Positions 37,198-45,578 of a stretch of DNA of 64,000 bases are shown one piece after another. The notes beneath the pieces were generated by a model, which was given only the letters and a program-made list of their open reading frames with translations, had not been told where the DNA came from and did not search any database. Position 1 is the first letter of the stretch, and the number at the start of each line of letters is the position of its first letter. The translations under genes were made by a program, and so were the position numbers. Origin of the DNA: Litoribacter populi (GTDB lineage Bacteria > Bacteroidota > Bacteroidia > Cytophagales > Cyclobacteriaceae); NCBI RefSeq assembly GCF_007483685.1, contig NZ_VMKN01000001.1, forward strand, positions 3,040,133-3,104,132, written 5' to 3'.

Positions 37198-37779
37198 TTA
37201 AAGTGCTAAAAAGTTTTTCAAAATTGTTTCTCCCACTTTTCCGCTTTTTTCCGGGTGAGCCTGAATGGCGTAGAAGTTTTCCTTGTGTATCAAGGCCGTA
37301 AAGTCATGCATGTAATGGGTTGTGGCAATGGTATATGGGGAAAGTTCGGCATAATAGCTATGCACGTAATAGGTATAAGGCTCCTCATCCAATCCCTTAA
37401 ACAGTGGTGAATCCATGTTTTCCAGGGAGTTCCAGCCCACGTGAGGGACCTTTTCAAAAGCAGGAAACTTCTTCACCTTGATCGGGAAAATCCCTAAGCA
37501 TTCGGTGTCATTTTCCTCTGTATGTTCACAGAGCAGTTGTTGCCCTAGGCAAACACCGAAAAAGGGCTGTTTGAGGTCCTTGATAAGTTGGTCGAGATTT
37601 CTTTGCTTCAAATATTTCATCGCCGAACTTGCTTCCCCCTGACCGGGAAAGATCACCTTGTCGGCTTTCTGGATGGTCTCAAAATCATCTGTCAGAACAG
37701 CCTCCACCCCCAGCCTCTCCAACGCATACAGCACCGATCTTACGTTACCGGCGTTGTATTTTATTATTGCTACTTTCAT
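37198..37779 (-). CDS. hisH: imidazole glycerol phosphate synthase, glutaminase subunit
   Basis: A 193-residue class I glutamine amidotransferase that delivers ammonia to HisF. The catalytic triad reads Cys77 (FFGVCLGQQ), His175 and Glu177 (IQAHPEKSG). It is the first his gene in this cluster; hisG, hisD, hisC and hisB are not in the window, so the pathway is split. It lies 243 bp downstream of the phenylalanine hydroxylase gene on the same strand. Confidence 0.96.
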   Translation of the reverse strand: MKVAIIKYNAGNVRSVLYALERLGVEAVLTDDFETIQKADKVIFPGQGEASSAMKYLKQRNLDQLIKDLKQPFFGVCLGQQLLCEHTEENDTECLGIFPIKVKKFPAFEKVPHVGWNSLENMDSPLFKGLDEEPYTYYVHSYYAELSPYTIATTHYMHDFTALIHKENFYAIQAHPEKSGKVGETILKNFLAL

Positions 37780-37801
37780 TTATTTTAGAAAATTTTTATG
37801 G

Positions 37802-37833
37802 GTACTAAGTACGAAGTACCAGGTACCAAGTAC
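37802..37833. repeat. GTAC-rich word in the phhA-hisH gap
   Basis: GTACTAAGTACGAAGTACC followed by AGGTACCAAGTAC, nearly self-complementary. The same 243-bp gap contains the CTCTGCGCCTCTCTGCGTC/TTTGCGG word (about 37925-37952), echoed at 53612-53638. No gene is visible in the gap. Confidence 0.7.
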
Positions 37834-38022
37834 ATCGAAAGTTTTACCGCTTTCTGGTACCTTTTTAACCTTATTTTTTATTTAAACCGGGTTATATTCC
37901 CTTTCGCAAAATTAGTCAAATTTCTCTCTGCGCCTCTCTGCGTCTTTGCGGTTAATTCCCTTACCAAAAGAACCTCGAAATTGTCTTCATTCCGAGGTTC
38001 TCCAGACATTAAGCGTTTGCGC

Positions 38023-38817
38023 TTAAAACTTTCTTTCTTCTTCAGGGGTTTCGGCGAGCATTTTTTCTAGGACACGCTCAATCTCTGGCAAAGACTCATA
38101 TAGCTGCTCGTATCCTTCTATGATGAAGTATTTGTCCTGGAATTTATCTTTCCAATAGGCTGTGCTCATGATTTTTTCAACGTCGTACTCATAATGAGCC
38201 GGCTCATCGGAAAGACTAAACTTGGTCTCACCTGCTGAGCTCAGGATTCCAGCACCGTAAATTCTCAGTTCCCCGTTTTCCCGGATCAAACCAAATTCGA
38301 TGGTAAACCAATAAATTCTGGATAGAAGCTGTATGGCCCAAGGGTCATCGATGTGCTTCAATGCTATCCCACTCAATTTCTCCAAAAAATCCACGTATGG
38401 CTGGTTGGTCAAAAGTGGCATATGCGCAAAAGCATCATGAAACATATCCGGCTCCTCCAGGTAATCCAACTGCTCCATTTTCCTCATCCAGGTAGATGAA
38501 GGAAAGCGTCTGTTGTTCAATAATCCAAAGAAAAGGTCATCGTCAATCAGACCAGGCACCACTTGGATGGCCCAACCGGTGGATTTGGCGAGTCTTTGGT
38601 TGGCCTCCTCAAAATTAGCAATCTTGTCGGCGGTGAAGTTGATTTCCTTTATACCCTCCAGATATGCCTTGGAAGCGGCCTTAGGAAGGTTGACAATCTG
38701 TCTTTCATAAAGAATCCTCCATACCTCAAAATCCTCCTCCGTGTAGGCATCGTATTCCTGCCTCATGTCTTGTAACCTCGGGTCGGTAAAGACCCAGTCT
38801 TTCGGTTTTGCAGTCAT
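38023..38817 (-). CDS. phhA: phenylalanine 4-monooxygenase
   Basis: A 264-residue tetrahydrobiopterin- and iron-dependent aromatic amino acid hydroxylase that turns phenylalanine into tyrosine in the cytoplasm. The iron ligands can be placed at His127 and His132 (PDMFHDAFAHMPLL) and Glu174 (YWFTIEFGLI). The pterin and substrate region RRFPSSTWMRKMEQLDYLEEPD is intact. Length is that of bacterial single-domain enzymes, without a regulatory ACT domain. A leader peptide and terminator (38877-38998) precede it, indicating attenuation control. Confidence 0.95.
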   Translation of the reverse strand: MTAKPKDWVFTDPRLQDMRQEYDAYTEEDFEVWRILYERQIVNLPKAASKAYLEGIKEINFTADKIANFEEANQRLAKSTGWAIQVVPGLIDDDLFFGLLNNRRFPSSTWMRKMEQLDYLEEPDMFHDAFAHMPLLTNQPYVDFLEKLSGIALKHIDDPWAIQLLSRIYWFTIEFGLIRENGELRIYGAGILSSAGETKFSLSDEPAHYEYDVEKIMSTAYWKDKFQDKYFIIEGYEQLYESLPEIERVLEKMLAETPEEERKF

Positions 38818-38876
38818 TTCTTAATTGGGTTTATGTTCATATTAATTCAACGTTCATCCAATAGCTAAGTTTAAAT

Positions 38877-38912
38877 AAAAAAAGCCCAATCCATGCAATG
38901 AGGGATTAGGCT
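38877..38912 (-). terminator. attenuator terminator upstream of phhA
   Basis: 10-bp stem (38883-38892 with 38903-38912, one G-U pair) followed on the minus strand by a U7 tract (38877-38883). It sits 33 nt after the leader-peptide stop and 60 bp before the phhA start, i.e. inside the leader rather than after a gene. Confidence 0.75.
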
Positions 38913-38944
38913 TGATATTATTACTCACAGGCAATAGCAAACAT

Positions 38945-38998
38945 TCATCCCCAAAAGGAAGTATGATGATGGCTATAGCTGTGATAGGTCTGATTCAT
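38945..38998 (-). CDS. leader peptide of the phhA attenuator
   Basis: A 17-residue reading frame, MNQTYHSYSHHHTSFWG, with four His, two Tyr, one Phe and one Trp. Such bias together with the following terminator is the hallmark of a ribosome-mediated attenuator leader. The composition points to sensing of aromatic amino acids and histidine; phhA consumes Phe and makes Tyr, and his genes lie further downstream. It shares NQT and HHH with the trp leader peptide at 47055-47141. The ATG follows the putative -7 element by only 4 bp, so it may be translated from a nearly leaderless transcript. Confidence 0.72.
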   Translation of the reverse strand: MNQTYHSYSHHHTSFWG

Positions 38999-39002
38999 GT
39001 CC

Positions 39003-39033
39003 CTAAAGTAAGAAGATATTGCTATTTATGCAA
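39003..39033 (-). promoter_or_regulatory. putative promoter of the phhA leader
   Basis: Minus-strand TTG (39031-39033), 20 bp, TACTTTAG (39003-39010), one base off the TAnnTTTG -7 consensus. Confidence 0.5.
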
Positions 39034-39048
39034 GCTTTTTGATGCGGG

Positions 39049-39290
39049 GTTGTCCGCTTCGCTGTTGTCCGCCCCGTGGGTCGGCTGCGCCTTCCCGGGA
39101 CTGTTGTCAGGGTTTTCATTGTTCTACCTTGGCGCCCAGCAGGAAAATTACTTAAGGGTGAGCTGAGGCAGGGACCACAATAGCCACCTTCATCCCTCCC
39201 CGTACAACCCCGAATAGAACAATGACAACTTGACAACAAACCCGTCCCTGCGAAGCGGGGCTACGGGTGACAACAGCGCAGCGGACAACC
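39049..39290. repeat. TTGTC/GTCCCG repeat element, forward plus inverted half
   Basis: The forward half starts GTTGTCCGCTTCGCTG and contains GTGGGTCGGCTGCGCC flanked by CCG, then ends with TCATTGTTCTA and GCGCCCAGCAGGAAA. The second half (from about 39185) is the reverse complement: CTTCATCCCTCCCC, TAGAACAATGACAA, CAACAGCGCAGCGGACAACC. The whole forms a large imperfect palindrome between the trp operon and phhA. No gene is supported inside it. Confidence 0.8.
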
Positions 39291-39292
39291 AT

Positions 39293-40306
39293 TTACAAAA
39301 ACGACTTCCTCAATTCAAACGCCTCCTTAACCTGCTTCACCAGTTTCGTGCTCTGGTCAAAATCCAAGGTTTGCTGTCCATCAGAGTAGGCTAGGTCCGG
39401 AGTCTCGTGAGTTTCGAAGATAATCCCATCTGCACCACACATCACCCCTGCCAAGGCCATTTGGGGAACAAACTGCCGAATTCCGATACCATGAGATGGA
39501 TCCACTACCACAGGAAGATGAGATTTGTGTTTTAAGATAGGAACAGCGTTCAGGTCTAAGGTATTTCGGCTGGCTTTCTCATAGGTCCTGATCCCACGTT
39601 CGCAAAGGATCAGCTTTTCATTACCTCCTGAAAAAACATACTCAGCCGACTGCAACAGCTCCTCAATAGTCCCTGAAATCCCCCTTTTGATCATCACGGC
39701 CTTATCTACACGACCGAGTTCGTCAAGCAAGTTGAAATTCTGTGTGTTTCTAGCCCCTACTTGGTAGATGTCCACGTAATCATACATTTCCTCGATCTGG
39801 GAAACCTGCATCACCTCAGTCACTATTTTGATACCCGCTGCCTTGGCATGTTGATACCAAAGTTTAAGCCCATCGATGCCTAAACCTCTAAATGCATACG
39901 GGCTGCTTCTGGGTTTGTAAACCCCTCCACGCATGATCTGTATCCCGCAGGCTTTCAGGTGCTCAATGGTTTTAACTATCTGCTCTTCTGTTTCGATGGA
40001 ACAAGGTCCGGCCATTAGCGCCATATCCCCGTCCTTGATTCGCACACCGTCGCCAAGGTCGATGGAAGTAGGCTTGGCCTTCCATTTTTTGGACACCAAC
40101 TTATAATCGTCAGATACGATATGGATATCCTGGATACCCTCCTGCAGTCCAAGTTTGCGGATGTCAAAATTGGCTTTACCAATGCCGATGAGGTAGGTTG
40201 AAAGCTGCGTTTTAACCTCGGTTATTTTATAGCCGCTCTGATTGGCCTCCAGGATAATTTTATCCTTCTGGGAGTCCGAGATGTCAGGCTTTACTTGTAT
40301 AATCAT
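39293..40306 (-). CDS. aroF: 3-deoxy-7-phosphoheptulonate (DAHP) synthase, AroA-beta type
   Basis: A 337-residue enzyme condensing erythrose-4-phosphate and PEP, the first step of the shikimate pathway. An N-terminal ferredoxin-like/ACT-type regulatory domain (residues 1-70) precedes the barrel with MAGPCSIETEEQI, RGGVYKPRSSPYAFRGLG, QVGARNTQNF, LCERGIRTYEK and VVDPSHGIG. It overlaps trpA by 23 bp and closes the trp operon, so tryptophan attenuation would also limit entry of carbon into the aromatic pathway. The gene name is given by function; several symbols are in use. Confidence 0.93.
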   Translation of the reverse strand: MIIQVKPDISDSQKDKIILEANQSGYKITEVKTQLSTYLIGIGKANFDIRKLGLQEGIQDIHIVSDDYKLVSKKWKAKPTSIDLGDGVRIKDGDMALMAGPCSIETEEQIVKTIEHLKACGIQIMRGGVYKPRSSPYAFRGLGIDGLKLWYQHAKAAGIKIVTEVMQVSQIEEMYDYVDIYQVGARNTQNFNLLDELGRVDKAVMIKRGISGTIEELLQSAEYVFSGGNEKLILCERGIRTYEKASRNTLDLNAVPILKHKSHLPVVVDPSHGIGIRQFVPQMALAGVMCGADGIIFETHETPDLAYSDGQQTLDFDQSTKLVKQVKEAFELRKSFL

Positions 40307-41099
40307 ATTCTCCGTTTTTTATTCCTTTGATAAAATTGCCGATGTCCCTTTTTAGGTTGGCCCTGTCAGCATTGTTCAACACTTTGATAAAAGCACTCCC
40401 TATAATTGCTCCATGCGCATGTTTGGAAGCTTTGCCAAATGACTCATGGTCACTGATTCCAAAACCGATAAGCCTTGGATTCTGTATGCCCAGTTCCGCC
40501 ACTCTTTCAAAATACCTTTCCTGTTCCTCAGAAATCCCGGATTTAGCGCCCGTGATACTGTGAGAAGAAACCATATAGATAAACCCGTCCGAGTTCTGGT
40601 CTATGGCTTTTATTCTCTCCTCACTTGTTTGTGGAGAGATCAAAAATGTGTTTTTCAACCCATATTGGGAAAAAATATCCTTATACTCCTCCAAATACTG
40701 CTGCATAGGCAGGTCAGGCAGTATGAGTCCATCCACGCCAACCTCTTGGCATTTTTTACAAAACTCTTCCACTCCATACTGGATAATGGGATTCAGATAC
40801 CCCATCAGGATTACCGGAAGGGTGACAGTTTCTCTCATTTTAGCCAGTTGCTCAAAAAGCTTTTTCAGCGACATGCCATTGTCCAAGGCGATCTTATTGC
40901 TCTCCTGTATAGTCGGCCCATCAGCCACCGGGTCGGAAAAAGGCATCCCCACCTCAATTATATCTGCCCCACCTTCCTCTATCGCCTCCATCACCGGCAC
41001 CGTATCCTCCAACTCTGGATATCCGGCTGTAAAGTATATAGCAAGGATGTTTTCCTGCTTGTCTTTAAAAAGGTGGTCTATTCTCGAAGTCTTCATCAT
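40284..41099 (-). CDS. trpA: tryptophan synthase alpha subunit
   Basis: A 271-residue barrel cleaving indole-3-glycerol phosphate to indole. The catalytic residues fit Glu49 (IIEVGMPFSDP) and Asp60 (ADGPTIQES). GYLNPIIQYG and the phosphate loop GFGISDHESF are present. Two adjacent ATG codons mark the start. The gap of 157 bp to trpB, unusual for this pair, is occupied by repeat words. Confidence 0.97.
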   Translation of the reverse strand: MMKTSRIDHLFKDKQENILAIYFTAGYPELEDTVPVMEAIEEGGADIIEVGMPFSDPVADGPTIQESNKIALDNGMSLKKLFEQLAKMRETVTLPVILMGYLNPIIQYGVEEFCKKCQEVGVDGLILPDLPMQQYLEEYKDIFSQYGLKNTFLISPQTSEERIKAIDQNSDGFIYMVSSHSITGAKSGISEEQERYFERVAELGIQNPRLIGFGISDHESFGKASKHAHGAIIGSAFIKVLNNADRANLKRDIGNFIKGIKNGEYDYTSKA

Positions 41100-41111
41100 T
41101 CATCTTTTTGG

Positions 41112-41264
41112 GTACTAAGTACTATGTACTATGTACATTGCATCATTCACTGTTTTCTTATATAATTTTGGCCTTTTACTAGCATTTTGCGTTTCTATTC
41201 TACCATTTTGCCGCGTACAAGCCACCTTCATCTCGCCATGAAGCAGTACTTCGTACTTAGTACT
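41112..41264. repeat. GTAC-rich words in the trpB-trpA gap
   Basis: GTACTAAGTACTATGTAC-like sequence at 41112-41136 and the inverse GTACTTCGTACTTAGTACT at 41246-41264. The latter contains the trpB stop codon (TAA at 41257-41259 on the minus strand), so the repeat supplies the last Tyr codon and the stop. Confidence 0.75.
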
Positions 41265-42438
41265 CCCCCCACTTAATATACGTCTCCAAATCCTTATCCC
41301 CCCTGCCGGAAAGATTGATCACGATAACGTCATCGGGGCCGTATTTAATCTGGTTGAGGGCGTGTATGGCGTGGGCGGATTCGATGGCGGGGATGATTCC
41401 CTCAAGCTTGCTTAGCTCTACACCTGCCTTCATCGCGTCCTTATCTTCTACAGCCACAAACTCTCCCCTTCCCACATCAAAAAGATGGGCGTGAACGGGA
41501 CCAATACCAGGGTAATCCAAGCCTGCTGAAATGGAGTGCGGTTCCACCACCTGCCCATCCTCCGTCTGCATCAGCAAAGTCCTGCTACCATGCAGAATCC
41601 CAAGTTTACCAAGCACAGTAGTAGCGGCAGACTTTCCGCTGCTGATACCCAAACCAGCAGCTTCGGCAGCCACAAGTCTGACATCAGGTGAATTGTAATA
41701 ATGATAAAATGCCCCAGCTGCATTACTCCCACCACCTACGCAGGCGATGACGATGTCTGGGTTTTCTCTTCCTTCTTTTTCTTTAAGTTGGATTTTGATC
41801 TCCTCACTGATCACAGACTGAAACCTCGCCACCATTTCAGGGTATGGGTGCGGTCCTACTACCGAGCCAATGATATAATGCGTATCCACAGGATTATTGA
41901 TCCATTGGCGCATGGCTTCATTGGTAGCATCCTTTAGGGTTTTGCTGCCCGAAGTTGCAGGAACTACAGTTGCCCCGAGAAGTTTCATCCGCTCTACGTT
42001 TGGCTTCTGTCTTTCCATATCCACCTCACCCATGTAGACGGTACACTCCATCCCCATAAGGGCACAAACGGTAGCAGTGGCCACACCATGTTGTCCCGCT
42101 CCGGTCTCTGCAATGATTCTTTTTTTACCTAGCTTTTGGGCCAAAAGAATCTGCCCGATGGTGTTATTTACCTTATGGGCGCCAGTATGGCAAAGATCCT
42201 CCCGTTTGAGGTAGATTTTCGCTTTATATTTCTCTGATAACCTAGCGGCAAAATATAGGGGCGTCGGCCTTCCCACATAGTCTCTGAGTAGCTCGCTGAA
42301 TTTCTTTTTAAAATCCTCATCCTCAATTATCCCCAAATATTTTTCCTTCAATTCCTCGATGTTGGGATAAAGCATCTCGGGTATATAAGCTCCGCCAAAT
42401 TTCCCGTAAAAGCCGTTTTTATCTACCTCAATCTTCAT
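41257..42438 (-). CDS. trpB: tryptophan synthase beta subunit
   Basis: A 393-residue PLP enzyme that joins indole and serine. The Schiff-base lysine is Lys89 in HTGAHKVNN; the catalytic glutamate region [13 protein letters not shown] and the phosphate-binding GGGSNA are clear. It overlaps trpF by 11 bp. The last codons (GEY and stop) lie within a GTAC repeat word. Confidence 0.98.
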   Translation of the reverse strand: MKIEVDKNGFYGKFGGAYIPEMLYPNIEELKEKYLGIIEDEDFKKKFSELLRDYVGRPTPLYFAARLSEKYKAKIYLKREDLCHTGAHKVNNTIGQILLAQKLGKKRIIAETGAGQHGVATATVCALMGMECTVYMGEVDMERQKPNVERMKLLGATVVPATSGSKTLKDATNEAMRQWINNPVDTHYIIGSVVGPHPYPEMVARFQSVISEEIKIQLKEKEGRENPDIVIACVGGGSNAAGAFYHYYNSPDVRLVAAEAAGLGISSGKSAATTVLGKLGILHGSRTLLMQTEDGQVVEPHSISAGLDYPGIGPVHAHLFDVGRGEFVAVEDKDAMKAGVELSKLEGIIPAIESAHAIHALNQIKYGPDDVIVINLSGRGDKDLETYIKWGEY

Positions 42439-43075
42439 TCTCGTATCCTGTAAGTTTTTCCATAAATGTCTTTACCATGTCCACATCCTTGATGCCTGGC
42501 TCCAATTCAAACCTGGAATTGATGTCAATACCGGCCATTTTGGGATTCCGCTTTTGAAAATCAACCAGCTCCTCAGCATCCTCGGCTGAAATACCCCCAC
42601 TCAACAAATAGGGAGTCTGGAGGTCATACCCTTCCAAAAGCTGCCAATCAAATCTTTCACCCGACCCCCCAAAAGAGCTCGTCTCAGTATCAAAGAGAAA
42701 GTATTCAGCCAACCCTTCAAATGGCCTCAAAACTTCCAAATCAAGTGTTTTCCCAATACGGAAAACCTTAATGACCGTCACATCCAAGGCCTCCTTGATG
42801 TTTTTAACAAAATCAGCCCCTTCATTACCGTGAAGCTGTACACCGTCCAACTCGAACTCCTGCACCTTCTTCAATATTTCTGAAAAAGGACTGTCTACAA
42901 AAACCCCGATGCGTTTTTGAGCATGGGAACTGAAAAGGTTGTTTTTATGCACTGTATCCCCTATAAATCGGGGTGACTTGGAATAAAAAATCATCCCCAA
43001 CAGATCCGGACTGCAGTTCTCCAGCAAACTATTTACATTTTCAATATCCCTCAATCCACAAACTTTTATTATCAT
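42428..43075 (-). CDS. trpF: phosphoribosylanthranilate isomerase
   Basis: A 215-residue barrel catalysing the Amadori rearrangement of PRA to CdRP. The general base is the cysteine in KVCGLRD near the N-terminus and the acid is the aspartate in [26 protein letters not shown] binds phosphate. It overlaps trpC by 4 bp (ATGA) and trpB by 11 bp, so translation is coupled through trpC-F-B. Confidence 0.96.
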   Translation of the reverse strand: MIIKVCGLRDIENVNSLLENCSPDLLGMIFYSKSPRFIGDTVHKNNLFSSHAQKRIGVFVDSPFSEILKKVQEFELDGVQLHGNEGADFVKNIKEALDVTVIKVFRIGKTLDLEVLRPFEGLAEYFLFDTETSSFGGSGERFDWQLLEGYDLQTPYLLSGGISAEDAEELVDFQKRNPKMAGIDINSRFELEPGIKDVDMVKTFMEKLTGYENED

Positions 43076-43887
43076 TTTGCTATGGTTTGGTTTTTTAATA
43101 AGCGTCTGTACTGTTTCATAAATTGATAGGCCGCATCTGGTGGATTGGCCGCCTTCATAAAGTTTTCTCCAATCAGGAAGCCATCAAAACCGGTATTCTT
43201 AAGCTGAAGTATTACCTCAGGGTCCGAAATTCCGCTTTCTGAAATCTTTACAAAATTATCCGGGATAGCCCCTACCAGGGACAGAGAATTCTCAACCGAA
43301 ACTTCAAATGTTTTGAGACTTCTGTTATTTACACCTACTAAATCCAAATCATCACAAAGTGACCTATCCAGTTCCTCGGCATCATGCACTTCCATCAGCA
43401 CTTCCAGACCCAAAGATTTAGCCGTAGCAGCAAGGCTTTTCAACCTTTCTGGCTCCAAAGCAGCAGCAATAAGCAAAATACAGTCAGCTCCGATGGCCTT
43501 TGCTTCAATCAACTGGTATTCATCAATCACAAAATCCTTTCTAAGAATTGGACAGAAATTGAATTTTCTAGCCAATGTCAGATCGTCGTTTTTTCCACCA
43601 AAAAACTCAGTATCGGTCAAAATGGATAGCCCGGAGGCACCTGCTTGCATATAACCTATGCTAGTACCTTCCACCTGAGCGGTGTCGTTGATTATGCCCT
43701 TGGAGGGAGATTTACGCTTGAATTCCGCGATGATTCCTGTTTTTTCAGGATTCTGAACATATTTTTTCATAGAAACCACTTGGTTCGGAAAAAAGATGCT
43801 CTGCTCCAGAAATTTAACAGGAACCAGGCTTTTGCGCTCCTCGACTTCCTTCTTTTTATGTAGTATTATTTTATCTAATATATTCAT
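43072..43887 (-). CDS. trpC: indole-3-glycerol phosphate synthase
   Basis: A 271-residue monofunctional barrel that closes the indole ring. Signatures: EFKRKSPSKGIIND (catalytic Glu and Lys), SILTDTEFFGG, LRKDFVIDEYQ, LMEVHDAEELDR, GVNNRSLKTFEV and SESGISDPE. Follows trpD with an 11-bp gap. Confidence 0.97.
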   Translation of the reverse strand: MNILDKIILHKKKEVEERKSLVPVKFLEQSIFFPNQVVSMKKYVQNPEKTGIIAEFKRKSPSKGIINDTAQVEGTSIGYMQAGASGLSILTDTEFFGGKNDDLTLARKFNFCPILRKDFVIDEYQLIEAKAIGADCILLIAAALEPERLKSLAATAKSLGLEVLMEVHDAEELDRSLCDDLDLVGVNNRSLKTFEVSVENSLSLVGAIPDNFVKISESGISDPEVILQLKNTGFDGFLIGENFMKAANPPDAAYQFMKQYRRLLKNQTIAK

Positions 43888-43898
43888 AGTAAATAAGT

Positions 43899-44909
43899 TT
43901 AGGCCAATGTGACATTTGTTTTGGGTGTGATCAGATTTTTGAAGGATTGCAGTGCCTTTCCGCTTTTCAAGGCTTCCAAAGCTTTATCCACCGCCTCCCC
44001 CTTTGATAGTTTGGGATTTGCTGTCATCAACGCCAACGAAGAATTGGCTATTACTACTGCGTTTTGTTCTTTTGTCCCTTTCCCTTTCAAAATGCTTTCA
44101 AAGATTTTGGCTGATTCCTCGATCGTGTCACCACCCTTGATGCTTACCGGGTCTAGCTTTTCAAATCCCAGATCTTCAGGAGCCAAAACCTCCTCGCCAC
44201 GGTTTGAGATCACCTTGAAGTCTCCGGTGAGAGAAACCTCATCGTAGCCGTCCAGAGCATGTAGCACGCTAAACTGCACCTGATTATTTTGATACAGGTA
44301 GCCATACAATCTGGCTAGTTCCAAACTGAATACTCCTACCAACTGTTTCTTGGGAAAGCTGGGATTGACCATGGGGCCCAGCATGTTGAAAAATGTCTTC
44401 ACGCCTAGCTCCTTTCGGATGGGTCCCACGTTTTTCATGGCAGGGTGAAACAATGGGGCATGAAGAAAGCAAATTCCTGCCTCATCAAGATTTTTTCTCA
44501 AAAGTCCCTGATCAGAAGTAAACTCGTAACCGAAGTAGGACAGCAAATTAGAAGAACCGCAAATGGAGCTGACCCCCGTATTTCCATGTTTGGCTACGGG
44601 CTGACCGCAAGCCGCCACGATAAAAGAAGAAAGCGTGGATATATTAAAAGTATCCTTTCCATCCCCACCCGTTCCACAAAGGTCGATTGCATCATACCCA
44701 TTCAAGTCCACCGGGTTGCATAGCTCCAGCATGGCCTCCCGGAAACCCATGAGTTCCTCTACAGTAATACTTCTCATCAGATAAACAGTCATGAATGCCG
44801 CCATCTGGCTGGGATTATACACCCCACTGGTGATGTTCTTCAACACATCCCTCGCCTGCTCCTTCGACAAAGTCCTATGCTCAAAAAGTTGATTCAGTAT
44901 TTGTTTCAT
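43899..44909 (-). CDS. trpD: anthranilate phosphoribosyltransferase
   Basis: A 336-residue enzyme attaching PRPP to anthranilate. The PRPP loop CGTGGDGKDTFNIST, KHGNTGVSSICGSSN and the hinge GPMVNPSFPKKQLVGVFS are all present. It stands alone, not fused to TrpG. It follows trpG by 90 bp that contain GTAC repeat words. Confidence 0.97.
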   Translation of the reverse strand: MKQILNQLFEHRTLSKEQARDVLKNITSGVYNPSQMAAFMTVYLMRSITVEELMGFREAMLELCNPVDLNGYDAIDLCGTGGDGKDTFNISTLSSFIVAACGQPVAKHGNTGVSSICGSSNLLSYFGYEFTSDQGLLRKNLDEAGICFLHAPLFHPAMKNVGPIRKELGVKTFFNMLGPMVNPSFPKKQLVGVFSLELARLYGYLYQNNQVQFSVLHALDGYDEVSLTGDFKVISNRGEEVLAPEDLGFEKLDPVSIKGGDTIEESAKIFESILKGKGTKEQNAVVIANSSLALMTANPKLSKGEAVDKALEALKSGKALQSFKNLITPKTNVTLA

Positions 44910-44924
44910 GGTTTTTTAAATATT

Positions 44925-45013
44925 GTACAAAGTACTAGGTACTATGTACTAAGTAAATAAATGCGTTTTTCAATATAGCTCTAACTTAGTACTTTGTACT
45001 TAGTACATAGTAC
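44925..45013. repeat. two GTAC-rich words in the trpG-trpD gap
   Basis: Words at 44925-44954 and 44985-45013 are inverted copies of each other (GTACTAGGTACTATGTACT and ACTTAGTACTTTGTACTTA), separated by 30 bp, so the mRNA can form a hairpin. The second covers the trpG stop codon (45000-45002) and its last codons. Confidence 0.75.
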
Positions 45014-45575
45014 ACCTAACCCAATTCCCCATCAATTCCTTCCCCCATTCCGTCATGATACTCTCCGGGTGAAACTGGACGCCACGGACCTTAAGTTCTT
45101 TATGCCTGACACCCATCACTTGTCCATCTGGAGTCTTGGCTATTACTTCCAGTTCAGGGGGCAAAGTGGACTCATCGATGACCCAGCTATGGTATCTACC
45201 TATTTTGAATCGCTGAGGCAAACCCTCAAACAAACTGTCCTCCTGTACCCTTACCTCCGAAGCCACACCATGGACTACTTCCGAAAGATTGGTCAGGGAG
45301 GCCCCAAATGCTTCACCAATTGCCTGATGTCCCAAACACACCCCAAGGATATCTTTTGTTGAAGCATATTGTTTAATCAATTCAGGCATGATCCCAGCCT
45401 CTGAAGGAATACCAGGACCTGGGGAAAGCAGGATTTTATCATAAGCTTCCACATCTTTCAGTTTGATCTTATCATTCCTAAATACATCCATCTGAGGGCT
45501 CAGACCCAATTCCCGAAGGATGTAGACCAAGTTGTAGGTGAAGGAATCGTAATTATCTAGTACCAGTAATTTCAT
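45000..45575 (-). CDS. trpG: anthranilate synthase glutaminase subunit
   Basis: A 191-residue class I amidotransferase that feeds ammonia to TrpE. The triad is Cys80 (ILGVCLGHQ), His169 and Glu171 (QFHPESIMTEWG); MLDNYDSFTYNL-like start and SPGPGIPSEAGI are typical. The C-terminal residues CTMY and the stop come from a GTAC repeat word and extend past the usual end GNWV. trpE ends 3 bp upstream. Confidence 0.96.
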   Translation of the reverse strand: MKLLVLDNYDSFTYNLVYILRELGLSPQMDVFRNDKIKLKDVEAYDKILLSPGPGIPSEAGIMPELIKQYASTKDILGVCLGHQAIGEAFGASLTNLSEVVHGVASEVRVQEDSLFEGLPQRFKIGRYHSWVIDESTLPPELEVIAKTPDGQVMGVRHKELKVRGVQFHPESIMTEWGKELMGNWVRCTMY

Positions 45576-45578
45576 AGT

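Noticed and set aside
37918..37955. CTCTGCGCCTCTCTGCGTC word as a possible protein-binding operator
   Set aside because: A similar word occurs at 53612-53638 in an unrelated gap, so it is more likely another dispersed repeat.
40446..41165. Long antisense frames within trpA and other coding genes
   Set aside because: They are shadow frames of well-supported genes and show no domain or independent signals.
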